DNA of 64,000 nt from the NCBI RefSeq assembly GCF_902859735.1, contig NZ_CADIJY010000002.1, positions 372,001-436,000 on the forward strand. Direction: 5' to 3'. This document shows, one piece after another, positions 47,989 to 56,688 of this stretch. The notes below the pieces were generated by a model that was not told the DNA's origin, searched no databases, and saw only the letters and a program-made list of their open reading frames with translations. The position numbers and the translations under genes were made by a program. The first letter of the stretch is position 1, and each line of letters starts with the position of its first letter. This DNA comes from Achromobacter aegrifaciens. GTDB lineage: Bacteria > Pseudomonadota > Gammaproteobacteria > Burkholderiales > Burkholderiaceae_B.

Positions 47989-48013
47989 CGTCCCGCGTCT
48001 GGAACGCGGGACG
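47989..48013. other. Perfect 10-base hairpin downstream of a LysR gene
   Basis: CGTCCCGCGT and ACGCGGGACG pair across a five-base loop, 34 bases after the LysR stop. There is no T tract on the LysR transcript side, so it may be a Rho-assisted end or an RNA-stabilising stem. The rest of the 188-base gap shows nothing else. Confidence 0.4.
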
Positions 48014-48046
48014 ATGATAAAAATGCCGCAACCTGCGGGGGTGGGT

Positions 48047-48973
48047 TCAGAAGTCCAGCGTGGCGTGGGGCCAGCGCTTCGTCGCCACCAGCTCGCGCGC
48101 TACCTGGCGCAGGATCTCGACCGCCGCCTTGGTGGCGCGCGAGGCCGGCCGATCCGAAGGGTGGGCCAGGATGCGACGCAGGCTGAGGCCGTCGATGGGC
48201 TGGGCGGACAGGCGGCCTGCCTCGATGTCTTCCAGCACGGTTGCGGCGAAGTGCACGGTCACGCCGACCTTTTCCTTTATGAGGCGCTTGGCGACTTCCA
48301 TGGTTTCGACTTCCACCACCGGATTCAGATGCACCCCGGCGTGCGCCGCCTGGGCCTCGAGCTCGAGCCGCACGCCGGACTTGGCCAGGCCGGTCATCAC
48401 CAGCGGCAGCTCGGCCAGGTCGCGCACGCCGATCCGCGCGGGCCGGGCCTTGCGATGCGAGGGCGGTCCGATGAGGCACATGCCTTCGGTCAGGAAGGGA
48501 TAGGTGAGCAGGTTGGCGACGGGAACCGGACCGTTGAGCATGGCCAGGTCCACCTGGCCCTTGAGCAGCATTTCGTGCAGCGTGGGAGAGAAGGCTTGAA
48601 CGAAGCGCAGCCGGACTTCGGGGAGCTGTTCCTGCACGGCGCGAGTCAGGGGCACGGCCAGCGTCATTGCGAGTCCGGGAGAAAGACCGATGACGACGGG
48701 GCCGCTGGGATGGCGTTGCAGGGCAGACATGTCCTGCTTGAGCTGTTCGGCGTAGCGCAGCAGGAAAGAAGCGCGTTCCAGCAGGAAGGCGGCTTCTTCG
48801 GTGGGCGACGCGCCGCGCGAATGGCGCACGAAGAGCTGGACGCCGAGCTCTTCTTCCAGCAGCTGGATCTGGCGCGTAAGCGCGGGCTGCGCCACATGCA
48901 GGACGCTTGCGGCGCGGCCGAAATGCCCCTGGTTGGCCAGAACGACAAAGTAGCGAAGTTGCCGCAGATCCAT
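48047..48973 (-). CDS. LysR-family transcriptional regulator
   Basis: A 308-residue LysR regulator with winged helix MDLRQLRYFVVLANQGHFGR, then AASVLHVAQPALTRQIQLLE, and an effector domain of the NAC/CatR-like kind. It is divergent from the cupin/Bug/dioxygenase operon, 162 bases away, and probably controls it, as LysR proteins often do for aromatic ring-cleavage genes. Confidence 0.88.
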   Translation of the reverse strand: MDLRQLRYFVVLANQGHFGRAASVLHVAQPALTRQIQLLEEELGVQLFVRHSRGASPTEEAAFLLERASFLLRYAEQLKQDMSALQRHPSGPVVIGLSPGLAMTLAVPLTRAVQEQLPEVRLRFVQAFSPTLHEMLLKGQVDLAMLNGPVPVANLLTYPFLTEGMCLIGPPSHRKARPARIGVRDLAELPLVMTGLAKSGVRLELEAQAAHAGVHLNPVVEVETMEVAKRLIKEKVGVTVHFAATVLEDIEAGRLSAQPIDGLSLRRILAHPSDRPASRATKAAVEILRQVARELVATKRWPHATLDF

Positions 48974-49005
48974 TTCCGTAGCAGCCCTATGTGGCGGATT
49001 GAGTC

Positions 49006-49018
49006 ATAACAAAATTAT
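49006..49018. promoter_or_regulatory. Possible LysR site in the divergent gap
   Basis: ATAACAAAATTAT has ATAA/TTAT arms around a five-base centre and the T-N11-A form. It lies 33 bases before the LysR start in an AT-rich part of the gap. Confidence 0.4.
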
Positions 49019-49135
49019 ATGGGAGCGGTAAGAAAATGGTAGTGGACGCTGCATCGGGGTGAGCTTTAACTTGCATCAGCCGCGAGAAAAGCCGCAGCAC
49101 CTCTCTCTTTAAAGCTCATCAGAAAAAGGAATGAC

Positions 49136-49666
49136 ATGGATATCAATGCTCAGGAAATGGAAGCCACCCGCATCGCGCGCTGGGGCAAGGTCGAGCCCTA
49201 CCGGGAGACCTTCATCGAAAGCCGCCTGCCCGGCATGAAGAAGAACATCTACAAGATCATGAACCGCGGCGTGCTGGAGAACAAAGGCGTGGAGCCAGCC
49301 ATCCCCGGCAACCACCGCTTTGGCGTGACCTTCATCGAAATTCCCGTGGGGCAGGGCGCCAGCCTGCATGCGCACAAGACCGAGGAAGTCTTCTGCCCTC
49401 TGAACGGTCAGATGGAAGTGATCTGGGGCGAGAAGGGCGAGCACTCGGTGATGCTGAACCAGTGGGACGTGATTTCCTGCCCCATCGGCGTGATGCGCGG
49501 ATTCCGCAATCCCAACCCGCATGCCCTGGTCGTCTATTCCGTCGTCGGCGGCACCGACGAGGAATGCGGGCGCATTGCCTGGCATCCCGACGTGGTGCGC
49601 GCCGCCGAGAACACCGGCCTGGTCTACGGCACCGACGGCTTCCTGAAAGAGAAAGCGGAAAGCTGA
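49136..49666 (+). CDS. Cupin-domain protein
   Basis: A 176-residue single-domain cupin. The first metal motif is visible as HAHKTEEVFCPLNGQMEV (His-x-His and Glu), and a later strand has CPIGVMRGFRNPNPHALV. It may be a small dioxygenase, isomerase or sensor protein acting on the substrate of the operon; nothing decides among these. It is the first gene after the divergent LysR and is 72 bases from the Bug receptor gene. Confidence 0.78.
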   Translation: MDINAQEMEATRIARWGKVEPYRETFIESRLPGMKKNIYKIMNRGVLENKGVEPAIPGNHRFGVTFIEIPVGQGASLHAHKTEEVFCPLNGQMEVIWGEKGEHSVMLNQWDVISCPIGVMRGFRNPNPHALVVYSVVGGTDEECGRIAWHPDVVRAAENTGLVYGTDGFLKEKAES

Positions 49667-49738
49667 TGCCGGACGATGGCCTGCGCCGGCCAGGTGCGGC
49701 GCCATCGATAACAAAGAGAACAATAGAGGAGACATGGA

Positions 49739-50767
49739 ATGAGCGATGACTATGGCGTATCCCGGCTGATTGCAAGAAGACGCGTGTTGCGGGCCGTCGC
49801 CTGTACGGGCGCGCTTTGCGCGGCGCCTGCGATGGGCCAGGCCAAGCAGCTCGTTCCGTTCTTCGGCAGGAGTTCGCGCACGCCAATGCGCCTGGTGGTG
49901 CCGTTCGCCCCCGGAGGCTCCACGGACATCGTCGCGCGCCTGCTGGCCGCGCAGCTGCCGGCCTATCTGGGGCAGAGCGTGATCGTGGAGAACCGCCCAG
50001 GCGCAGGCGGCAATATCGGCGTGGCCTCGGTTGCCCGGGCGCAGGCGGACGGCGGCACGCTGCTGCTGGTGTCGTCCTCGTTCGTCACGAATCCTGCCAT
50101 CGCCGCAGAACGGCCCGCCTACGATCCGGTGCGCGACTTCGCGCCGGTGAGCCTGGCGGTGAGTTCCCCGGACGTCATCGTGGTCCGCGCCGAAAGCCGC
50201 CTGGCTACGCTCAAGGATCTGCTGGACGCTGCCGCCCGGGATCCCGGCACGCTCACGTACGCCACGCCGGGCAACGGCAACAGCGTGCATCTGGCGGCCG
50301 AACTGCTGTGGCGGCGCGCGGGTGTCAAGGCTTTGCACGTCCCGTACTCGGGCGCGGCGCCCGCAGTGCTGGCGGCGCTGGGAGGCCAGGTCGACTGCGC
50401 CTTTGCCGCGCTGCCCGCGGCGCAGGCGTTTCTCGCCGACGGCCGGCTCAGGGCCTTGGCCGTGGGCGGGGAAGAGCGCTGGCCGGCGCTTTCCGGCGTG
50501 CCGACGATCGCGCAAGCCGGCTTCGCCGATTTCCGCTCGGAAACCATGCAGGCGCTGTTCGCGCCGGCGGGCACGCCGGCCGCCACGGTCGAACGCATCA
50601 ACAAAGCGGTGGCCGAAGCGCTGGGCAAAGAGCCGGTGCGCAGGCAGCTCGACGGGCTCGGATTTCGCGTCATCGCCAGTTCTTCAGCGGCGCTGAAGGC
50701 CAGGGTGGCGCAGGAGGTCCCGCAATGGGCTGCCGTGGCGGCCCAGGCGGGAATAAGCGCCGACTGA
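49739..50767 (+). CDS. Bug-family tripartite tricarboxylate transporter receptor
   Basis: A 342-residue periplasmic receptor with a long arginine-rich leader (ARRRVLRAVACTGALC, cleavage near AMGQA). Family loops PFAPGGSTDIVARLL and VENRPGAGGNIGVAS are clear, with VPYSGAAPAVLAALGG in the second domain. AGAGGAGAC precedes the start. Placed between cupin and ring-cleavage dioxygenase genes, it probably binds an aromatic or related carboxylate. Confidence 0.87.
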   Translation: MSDDYGVSRLIARRRVLRAVACTGALCAAPAMGQAKQLVPFFGRSSRTPMRLVVPFAPGGSTDIVARLLAAQLPAYLGQSVIVENRPGAGGNIGVASVARAQADGGTLLLVSSSFVTNPAIAAERPAYDPVRDFAPVSLAVSSPDVIVVRAESRLATLKDLLDAAARDPGTLTYATPGNGNSVHLAAELLWRRAGVKALHVPYSGAAPAVLAALGGQVDCAFAALPAAQAFLADGRLRALAVGGEERWPALSGVPTIAQAGFADFRSETMQALFAPAGTPAATVERINKAVAEALGKEPVRRQLDGLGFRVIASSSAALKARVAQEVPQWAAVAAQAGISAD

Positions 50768-50808
50768 AGCGCGGCACGCAAATTTCATTAGTCAGACTAC
50801 AGGGTTGA

Positions 50809-51729
50809 ATGTTTATGAGTCATGCCAATTCCTGCGCGGACACGCGCGCCGCCGGCGAACAGCGCGCCATACCCGCCACGCCGCAAGCGTTGCTGCAAGC
50901 CGTTCTTGCGGCCAACCAGGCCACGGACCCGCGCACCCGCGAGGTTCTTGATTCCCTGATCCGCCACCTGCACGCGTTTGCGGCGGACGTGAAACTGAGC
51001 TACGAGGAACTGCACCGGGGCCTGGATTTCATGGTGCGAGTGGGCCAGGCCACCAATCCGCTGCGGCACGAAGGCATCCTGCTGGCCGACATCCTGGGCG
51101 TGGCCACGCTGGTCCTGTTGATGGACGCCGAGGGCGTGCTGGAGGCCGGCGGCACGGAGCCCGCGCTGATCGGGCCGTTCTGGCGCGCCAACCAGCCCGT
51201 ACTCGAAAACGGTTCCAAGATCGCCACCGAGGATACGACCGGCGATCGGCTGCTGGTGACGGGGCGCATCTGCACGCTGGATGGCCAGCCGCTGGCCGGC
51301 GCGCGCCTGGAAACCTGGCAGGCCGCGCCGAGCGGCCTGTACGAAAACCAGGATCCCGAGCAGGAAGACATGAACCTGCGGGCCGTGTTCATGACTGACG
51401 CGGACGGCCGCTTCTGGTTCGACAGCGTCAAGCCCGCCGGCTACGGCGTGCCCATCGACGGCCCCTGCGGCGACCTGCTGGCGCTGCAGCAGCGCAACCA
51501 CATGCGGCCCGCGCACCTGCACTTCATCGCCTCGGCGCCCGGCCACAAGGTGTTGACCACCCAGATCTTCGACGCCAACGACGCCTACGCGTATAGCGAT
51601 GCGGCATTCGGCGCGGTGGGGTCGCTGCTGCGGAAGTTCGAAGCGACGGGCGACGGCACCTACCGCCTGGACGTGGAACTCAAGCTCGAGCCGGGCGAAA
51701 CGCGCATGCCCAAGCCGCCGCTTTCCTGA
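50809..51729 (+). CDS. Intradiol ring-cleavage dioxygenase (hydroxyquinol/catechol 1,2-dioxygenase type)
   Basis: A 306-residue non-haem Fe(III) dioxygenase. All four iron ligands are visible: Y178 in SGLYENQ, Y212 in PAGYGVP, and H236/H238 in RPAHLHF. An N-terminal helical dimer domain of about 100 residues precedes it, as in catechol and hydroxyquinol 1,2-dioxygenases; IGPFWRANQP and the long linker favour the hydroxyquinol type. It opens an aromatic diol ring between the hydroxyls. The start could be two codons later. No maleylacetate reductase is nearby. Confidence 0.86.
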   Translation: MFMSHANSCADTRAAGEQRAIPATPQALLQAVLAANQATDPRTREVLDSLIRHLHAFAADVKLSYEELHRGLDFMVRVGQATNPLRHEGILLADILGVATLVLLMDAEGVLEAGGTEPALIGPFWRANQPVLENGSKIATEDTTGDRLLVTGRICTLDGQPLAGARLETWQAAPSGLYENQDPEQEDMNLRAVFMTDADGRFWFDSVKPAGYGVPIDGPCGDLLALQQRNHMRPAHLHFIASAPGHKVLTTQIFDANDAYAYSDAAFGAVGSLLRKFEATGDGTYRLDVELKLEPGETRMPKPPLS

Positions 51730-51820
51730 TCCGGCTTTCCCCGCTTTCGACCTCAATCCCGGCGCGGCCTGCCGCGCCTTGGGCAGCCTTTGCCCGCAAC
51801 AACCAGAACCAGAGACAGAC

Positions 51821-52810
51821 ATGAGCAAGAAAACCCAAGCCCTGCGCGTGATCGAACGCGTTTCCACCGTCGCCGAGCTGCGGCCGGCCCTGGTCGACAT
51901 CTCCGTGCCGCAAGCGCCGGAAGGCCATGCCGTGGTCGAAGTCAGCGCGGCCGGGATCAATCCCAGCGACGTCAAGGCGGCGATGGGCATGATGCCTTAC
52001 GCGATCTGGCCACGCACGCCCGGACGCGACTACGCGGGCAAGGTGATAGCCGGCCCCGCGGAATGGATGGGGCAGGAGGTGTGGGGCACGGGCGGCGACC
52101 TGGGCATTACGCGCGACGGGACCCACGCGCGCTACTTGGTGCTGCCCGTGGCCGCCTTGGTGCGCAGGCCTGCCCACATCGCAGCGGCCAGCGCCGCCAT
52201 GGCGGGCGTGCCGTTTGTCACCGCCTATGAAGGGCTGCGCCGCGCCGGCCTGTCTGGCCCGGGCCAGACGGTGGTGGTGTTCGGCTCGAACGGCAAGGTC
52301 GGGCAGGCCGCCATCCAGCTGGCCAGCCGCGCCGGCGCCCGGGTGATCGGGGTGGAGCGCGGCGGCGAAGGCTACGTCGGCCATGCGGTTTCAGGCGTGT
52401 CGGTCATCGATGGCAGCCGCGACGGGATCGCCCAGCGTGTCATGGAGCTGACCAGCCAGACGGGCGCGGACATTGCCTACAACACGGTGGGCTCGCCGTA
52501 CTTCGCCGCGGCGCTGGAATCGTTGAAGGTGGGCGGGCGGCAGATCGTCATTTCCACCCCTGACCGCAACGTGCCCTTCGACATCCAGGCCTTCTACCGC
52601 CGCGACCTCCAATTGATCGGCGTGGACAGCCTGAAGCTGGACTCGGCCCGCTGCGCCGCGGTGTTCCGCGAGCTGCTGCCCGGCTTCGAGGACGGCAGCC
52701 TGCAGTCCTTTCCGGTCAGTCCGGCCGCCGTGGTGCCGCTGGCGCAAGCCCGCGAGGCCTACATCAAGGTGCTGGAAGGCGCGCAGGACCGGCCGGTCCT
52801 CGCCCCCTGA
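51821..52810 (+). CDS. Medium-chain dehydrogenase/reductase (quinone oxidoreductase-like)
   Basis: A 329-residue MDR-family NAD(P)H oxidoreductase. The GroES-like N-terminal domain has AAGINPSDVKAAMG and GRDYAGKV; the Rossmann fold has VVVFGSNGKVGQAAIQLA. The structural-zinc cysteines are absent, so it is of the zinc-free quinone oxidoreductase/enoyl reductase type. It follows the dioxygenase by 91 bases and closes the operon before a strong terminator. It may reduce a quinone or ring-cleavage product. Confidence 0.83.
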   Translation: MSKKTQALRVIERVSTVAELRPALVDISVPQAPEGHAVVEVSAAGINPSDVKAAMGMMPYAIWPRTPGRDYAGKVIAGPAEWMGQEVWGTGGDLGITRDGTHARYLVLPVAALVRRPAHIAAASAAMAGVPFVTAYEGLRRAGLSGPGQTVVVFGSNGKVGQAAIQLASRAGARVIGVERGGEGYVGHAVSGVSVIDGSRDGIAQRVMELTSQTGADIAYNTVGSPYFAAALESLKVGGRQIVISTPDRNVPFDIQAFYRRDLQLIGVDSLKLDSARCAAVFRELLPGFEDGSLQSFPVSPAAVVPLAQAREAYIKVLEGAQDRPVLAP

Positions 52811-52830
52811 TCCGCGACCCGCTTTATCTG

Positions 52831-52868
52831 GCCGATCGCCTGTCCGTCATGGGCGATCGGCTTTTTTT
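52831..52868 (+). terminator. Intrinsic terminator after the MDR gene
   Basis: GCCGATCGCC and GGCGATCGGC form a perfect ten-base stem followed by seven T residues. It ends the 49136-52810 operon and lies entirely before the ATG chosen for the next Bug gene, which argues against the longer open frame from 52849. Confidence 0.93.
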
Positions 52869-52899
52869 CGCGCAGCAGAAGCATAAAAGGAGACAAACC

Positions 52900-53886
52900 A
52901 TGACACTGCACCGCAGATATTTTCTTCAATACGCGACGGCCCTGGCCGGCGTCGTGGGGCTTAGCGCCACGCTGCAGGCCCAGCCGGACTATCCGGCGCG
53001 CCCCATCAGGATGGTAGTGCCGTTCACGGCGGGGTCGACCACCGATGTCATCGGCAGGACGGTGGCGGAACAGCTGGAGAAGAAACTCGGCCAGCCGGTG
53101 GTGGTGGAGAACCGGCCGGGCGCAGGCGGCGTGCTGGGCGCCACCATGGTGGCGGGCGCCGCGGCCGATGGCTACACGGTGCTGGTGCACTCCGCCGCCC
53201 ACGTGGCCAACCAGTCGCTCTACGCCAACCTCAAATACGACACCCTCAAGGACTTCACGCCCGTGACCATGCTGGCCTCGATGCCGAACGTGATCGTGGC
53301 GTCGAACGCGCGCAACTTCAAGTCGCTGAAGGACCTGGTGGAGCGCGCCCGCGCCGAACCCGACCAATATACCTACGGCTCGTCCGGCAGCGGCAGCGGC
53401 GCGCACATCGCGGGCGAAAAGTTCAGGGCCGCGACCGGCATCCAGGCGATACACGTGCCGTACCGCGGCACGCCGGAGGCGGTCAACGACGTGATCGCCG
53501 GGCGGGTGGACTGGTTCTTCCTGCCATTGCCGCTGGCGCTGCCCATGGTCAAGGCTGGCAAGCTGACCGCGCTAGCGATCAGCGCCGACCACCGCTCGCC
53601 CGCGTTGCCGGACGTGCCCACGACAGCAGAGGCTGGCTACCGCGACGTGGACCAGCAGTTCTGGGTTGCCATGTTCGTGCCGGCCGCGACGCCGCCGGCA
53701 GTCCTGGCCAAGCTGCATGCCGGCACCGAACAGGCGCTGCGCTCGGACGCCACGCGCGAGCGCTTCGACAACCTGGGGGCCGAGCCCGCGCCCATGCCGC
53801 AGCAGCATTTCGCCGAGCTGATCGGCCGCGAAATGGAAAGCACCGGCAGCCTGATCCGCGGCGCGGGCATACGCGTCGGCAATTGA
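52900..53886 (+). CDS. Bug-family tripartite tricarboxylate transporter receptor
   Basis: A 328-residue periplasmic receptor with a twin-arginine-like HRRYFLQ leader, cleavage near LQAQ. Loops PFTAGSTTDVIGRTV and VENRPGAGGVLGATM are characteristic. A clear AAAAGGAG site lies before the ATG at 52900. It is downstream of a terminator and 21 bases upstream of a porin gene, so receptor and porin form a separate uptake pair for outer membrane and periplasm. Confidence 0.88.
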   Translation: MTLHRRYFLQYATALAGVVGLSATLQAQPDYPARPIRMVVPFTAGSTTDVIGRTVAEQLEKKLGQPVVVENRPGAGGVLGATMVAGAAADGYTVLVHSAAHVANQSLYANLKYDTLKDFTPVTMLASMPNVIVASNARNFKSLKDLVERARAEPDQYTYGSSGSGSGAHIAGEKFRAATGIQAIHVPYRGTPEAVNDVIAGRVDWFFLPLPLALPMVKAGKLTALAISADHRSPALPDVPTTAEAGYRDVDQQFWVAMFVPAATPPAVLAKLHAGTEQALRSDATRERFDNLGAEPAPMPQQHFAELIGREMESTGSLIRGAGIRVGN

Positions 53887-53907
53887 GTCGGGGGAACTGG
53901 GGGGAAT

Positions 53908-54930
53908 ATGTCAATAATCAGAAGAATCGGGCTGTTGGGAGCCTGTGCGCTGGCGGGACCGGCGCTTGCGCAATCGTCGTCGCTGACCCTGTTCGGCCAC
54001 ATCGACCTGAACGTGACCAGCGCCACCGCGGGCAGCACGTCCAAGATCGGCATGGACCAGGGCGGCTACATGCTGCCCAGCCGCATCGGCATGCGCGGCA
54101 CCGAGAATCTGGGCAACGGCAACTCGGTGGGGTTCTGGCTGGAGGCGCCCATCCTGCCGAATAGTGGCGGGCCGCAAGGCCTGAACTGGACACGGCGTTC
54201 GACCATCAGCCTCAGCAACGAGCGCTACGGCGAACTGCGGCTGGGGCGGGACTACACCGCGGCGTTCTGGAACGTGTCCTCGTTCTCGCCCTTCGGCACC
54301 GTGGGCGTGGGCGGCAGCAGCAACATCATCAAGGGCTGGCCCTTGGGGATGGAGGGCGCCACCACGCTCTCGCGCGCCAGCAACATGGTGGCGTACTTCC
54401 TGCCGAAGAAACTCGGCGGGATATACGGACACCTGAACTATGCGCGCGAAGAAGACCTGCGCGGCGCCGACTATGCCGGCGGGCGGCTGGGCTATCAGTC
54501 CGGTCCGCTCAATGTCGCCGCCGCATACGGCAGGACGTCGATGGGCAGCGGCGAGCACTACGAAACCGCGACCCTGGGCGCCAGCTATGACTTCCGCGTG
54601 GTGAAGCTGTTTGCCAACTACCTGCAGCAGAAGATCGGGTCGGACAAGCAGCACGTGGCCCTGGCGGGCGCGTCGGTGCCTGTGGGTGGCGGCCACGTGA
54701 AGCTGTCGTACTCCCGTTCCACCCAGAGCGGACAGTACGAAGGCGACGACGCCCAGCAGTTTGCGCTGGGCTACACCTACGCGCTCAGCAAGCGCACGGT
54801 GCTGTACACGGCGGCCTCCTTCATCAAGAACGAGGGCAATGCCGCCTTCGTGACCGGGGACGTCGCGCCGGAAGGCGTGCCGGGCGCGAACTCGAAGGGC
54901 TTCCAGGTCGGGATCAGCCACTCGTTCTGA
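53908..54930 (+). CDS. Outer-membrane porin (Gram-negative porin family)
   Basis: A 340-residue trimeric-porin family protein with a signal peptide (cleavage after PALA), the N-terminal strand SSLTLFGHIDLNV, SRIGMRGTENLGNG and RLGRDYTAAFW in the loop-3 region, and a C-terminal Phe (VGISHSF) as needed for outer-membrane insertion. It resembles beta-proteobacterial OmpC/Omp32-like porins. It probably admits the ligand of the adjacent Bug receptor. Confidence 0.9.
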   Translation: MSIIRRIGLLGACALAGPALAQSSSLTLFGHIDLNVTSATAGSTSKIGMDQGGYMLPSRIGMRGTENLGNGNSVGFWLEAPILPNSGGPQGLNWTRRSTISLSNERYGELRLGRDYTAAFWNVSSFSPFGTVGVGGSSNIIKGWPLGMEGATTLSRASNMVAYFLPKKLGGIYGHLNYAREEDLRGADYAGGRLGYQSGPLNVAAAYGRTSMGSGEHYETATLGASYDFRVVKLFANYLQQKIGSDKQHVALAGASVPVGGGHVKLSYSRSTQSGQYEGDDAQQFALGYTYALSKRTVLYTAASFIKNEGNAAFVTGDVAPEGVPGANSKGFQVGISHSF

Positions 54931-54941
54931 GCGTGATGCGC

Positions 54942-54975
54942 TGCGGCCCCGCTCAGTGCGGGGCCGCAATTTTTT
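54942..54975. terminator. Bidirectional intrinsic terminator after the porin gene
   Basis: TGCGGCCCCGC and GCGGGGCCGCA form a perfect eleven-base stem with a five-base loop, followed by A and six T residues. It separates the porin gene from the convergent amidohydrolase gene, whose stop codon overlaps the T tract. Confidence 0.93.
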
Positions 54976-56662
54976 ATTGGACCGCCTTGGCAGGCGCCGC
55001 CGGCAACACCCCGGCATCATGCACCGGCTTGCCGCCCAGCAGCGTGAACACCGAATTGATGGCGTGGATCTGGTCCGCCGGCATCGTCAGGTAGGGCTGG
55101 TCCAGCACCGCCAGGTCGGCCAGCTTGCCGGCGTTCAGTTGCCCGCGGTCGTCTTCGTCGAATGCCAGCCAGGCTGCCTGGCGCGTGTAGAGCGCCAGCG
55201 CTTCCTCCCGCGTGAGCAAGGCGCCGGGCTCGCGCAGCACGGTGGCGCCGATGGCGCGTCCCTGCACGTGGTACTCCACGGCCTGCCAGACGCCAGCCAC
55301 GCCGATGCGGGTCGAATCGGTGCCGCCCGCGACCGGCAGACCCAGGTCCAGCGCCGTGCGCACCGGCGGCGAATCCTGCTCCGCCCCCTTGGGATTGGCT
55401 TCGCGTATCGCTTCGCCCTCGAAGTACGGACCCATCTGCACCGTATAGGCCAGCCCCAAACGCGCCATGCGTTCCAGCGTGCGGCGCGAGCCGGTGTTCA
55501 GGTGGGCGATGGACCAGCGCAGCGGGCGCAGGTCGTGGTCGCGGCCGACTTCCTCGAACACGTCGAGGATGGCGCTGGCGGCATCGTCGGTGTAGGCGTG
55601 GATCTCGAGCGGGATGCGGCGTTCGGCCGCGTAGCGGGCGATGCGGGCGAGTTCCTGGCGCGCTTCGGCCGGCGGGTTGAATCCCGGGCCCATGCGCACG
55701 CCGTCGTTCATGGCGGACACCAGGTTTTCACCCAATCCCAGGAACGCGAGCTTGCCGTCGTCATGGCGCGGCGGGCGGAAGGCCATGATGTCGCGGAACC
55801 ATTGCGCCTCGCCGCCCGCGCGCATGGCCGAGATCCGGTAGCCCGCGCGCACGGTGAGTTCGCCACGGTCGCGCAGCGCGTAGAGCGGCTCGTAGGCTTC
55901 AGCGCCGCCGGCCGACGGATCGATGAAGCCCGTCAGCCCGCGCGCGTTCATGGCGCGCAGAAAGGCTTGCAGCCCGGCGGGGCGGTCGGCGGTATGGCTC
56001 AGGCGGGCGAACAGCGCGTTGAACGGGCCGATGCCGCCCAGCAGCCTGCCGGTGGCGCGGCCCTGCGCGTCGCGCTCGACCGTGATGCCGTGCAGTTCCG
56101 GCGGCTGCGGGCCGTCCAGGCCCAGGGCTTCGATGCCGCGGCTATTGAGCAGGGCGTAGTCGTACAGGTATTGGACATAGGCGGGATGCCCGGGGACCGC
56201 CTGGTCCAGGTCGGCGCGGGTGGGCGCGCGGCGCTCGCGGAATTGCCGCGGATGCCAGGATCCGACCACCGCGACCCAATGGTCGCGCGGGCGTTGCGCG
56301 GCGTCGCGCGCCAGCCGGCCCAGCGCGTCTGCCAGGCTGGGCGCGTCGTACCAGTAGGTTTCGAACGCATAGGTCTGGCCGCCGCGGATGGCGTGGATAT
56401 GCGTGTCGATGAGGCCGGGTATCACCGTGCGGCCCTGCAGGTCCAACTGGCGCGTGGCCGGTCCGACGTGTTGCTCGACATCGCCGTCCTCGCCCACCGC
56501 CACGATGCGTTCGCCCTGGATCGCCAGGGCCGTTGCGCGCGGCGCCGCGGGGTCCATGGTGATGATCTGGCCATTGCGCAGCACCAGGTCGGCGTCGCGG
56601 CTGTGGGCGGTGCAGGGCAGCGCGGCTGCCAATGCGAGGACAAGCGCCGTGGTTCTTTTCAT
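54974..56662 (-). CDS. YtcJ-like metal-dependent amidohydrolase, exported
   Basis: A 562-residue amidohydrolase-3 family enzyme. Metal-site motifs are DTHIHA, HAYTDDAA, SIAHLN and GGTDST, and the N-terminal beta-sandwich has DLVLRNGQIITMD. A signal peptide (MKRTTALVLALAAALPCTAHS) places it in the periplasm. Members hydrolyse amides, formamides or cyclic imides; the substrate is unknown. It lies 26 bases after an AlgE-like porin gene on the same strand. The frame is open far upstream in that gene, but the ATG at 56662 begins the signal peptide. Confidence 0.83.
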   Translation of the reverse strand: MKRTTALVLALAAALPCTAHSRDADLVLRNGQIITMDPAAPRATALAIQGERIVAVGEDGDVEQHVGPATRQLDLQGRTVIPGLIDTHIHAIRGGQTYAFETYWYDAPSLADALGRLARDAAQRPRDHWVAVVGSWHPRQFRERRAPTRADLDQAVPGHPAYVQYLYDYALLNSRGIEALGLDGPQPPELHGITVERDAQGRATGRLLGGIGPFNALFARLSHTADRPAGLQAFLRAMNARGLTGFIDPSAGGAEAYEPLYALRDRGELTVRAGYRISAMRAGGEAQWFRDIMAFRPPRHDDGKLAFLGLGENLVSAMNDGVRMGPGFNPPAEARQELARIARYAAERRIPLEIHAYTDDAASAILDVFEEVGRDHDLRPLRWSIAHLNTGSRRTLERMARLGLAYTVQMGPYFEGEAIREANPKGAEQDSPPVRTALDLGLPVAGGTDSTRIGVAGVWQAVEYHVQGRAIGATVLREPGALLTREEALALYTRQAAWLAFDEDDRGQLNAGKLADLAVLDQPYLTMPADQIHAINSVFTLLGGKPVHDAGVLPAAPAKAVQ

Positions 56663-56688
56663 GTGTAGTCTCCGGTCATCGAGGGGGG

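Noticed and set aside
47989-48013. Intrinsic terminator for the LysR gene at 48047-48973
   Set aside because: A good hairpin but no T tract in the direction of transcription; kept only as a structural feature.
52849-52899. Longer start for the fourth Bug receptor
   Set aside because: It would put coding sequence inside a perfect intrinsic terminator; signal peptide and ribosome site fit 52900.
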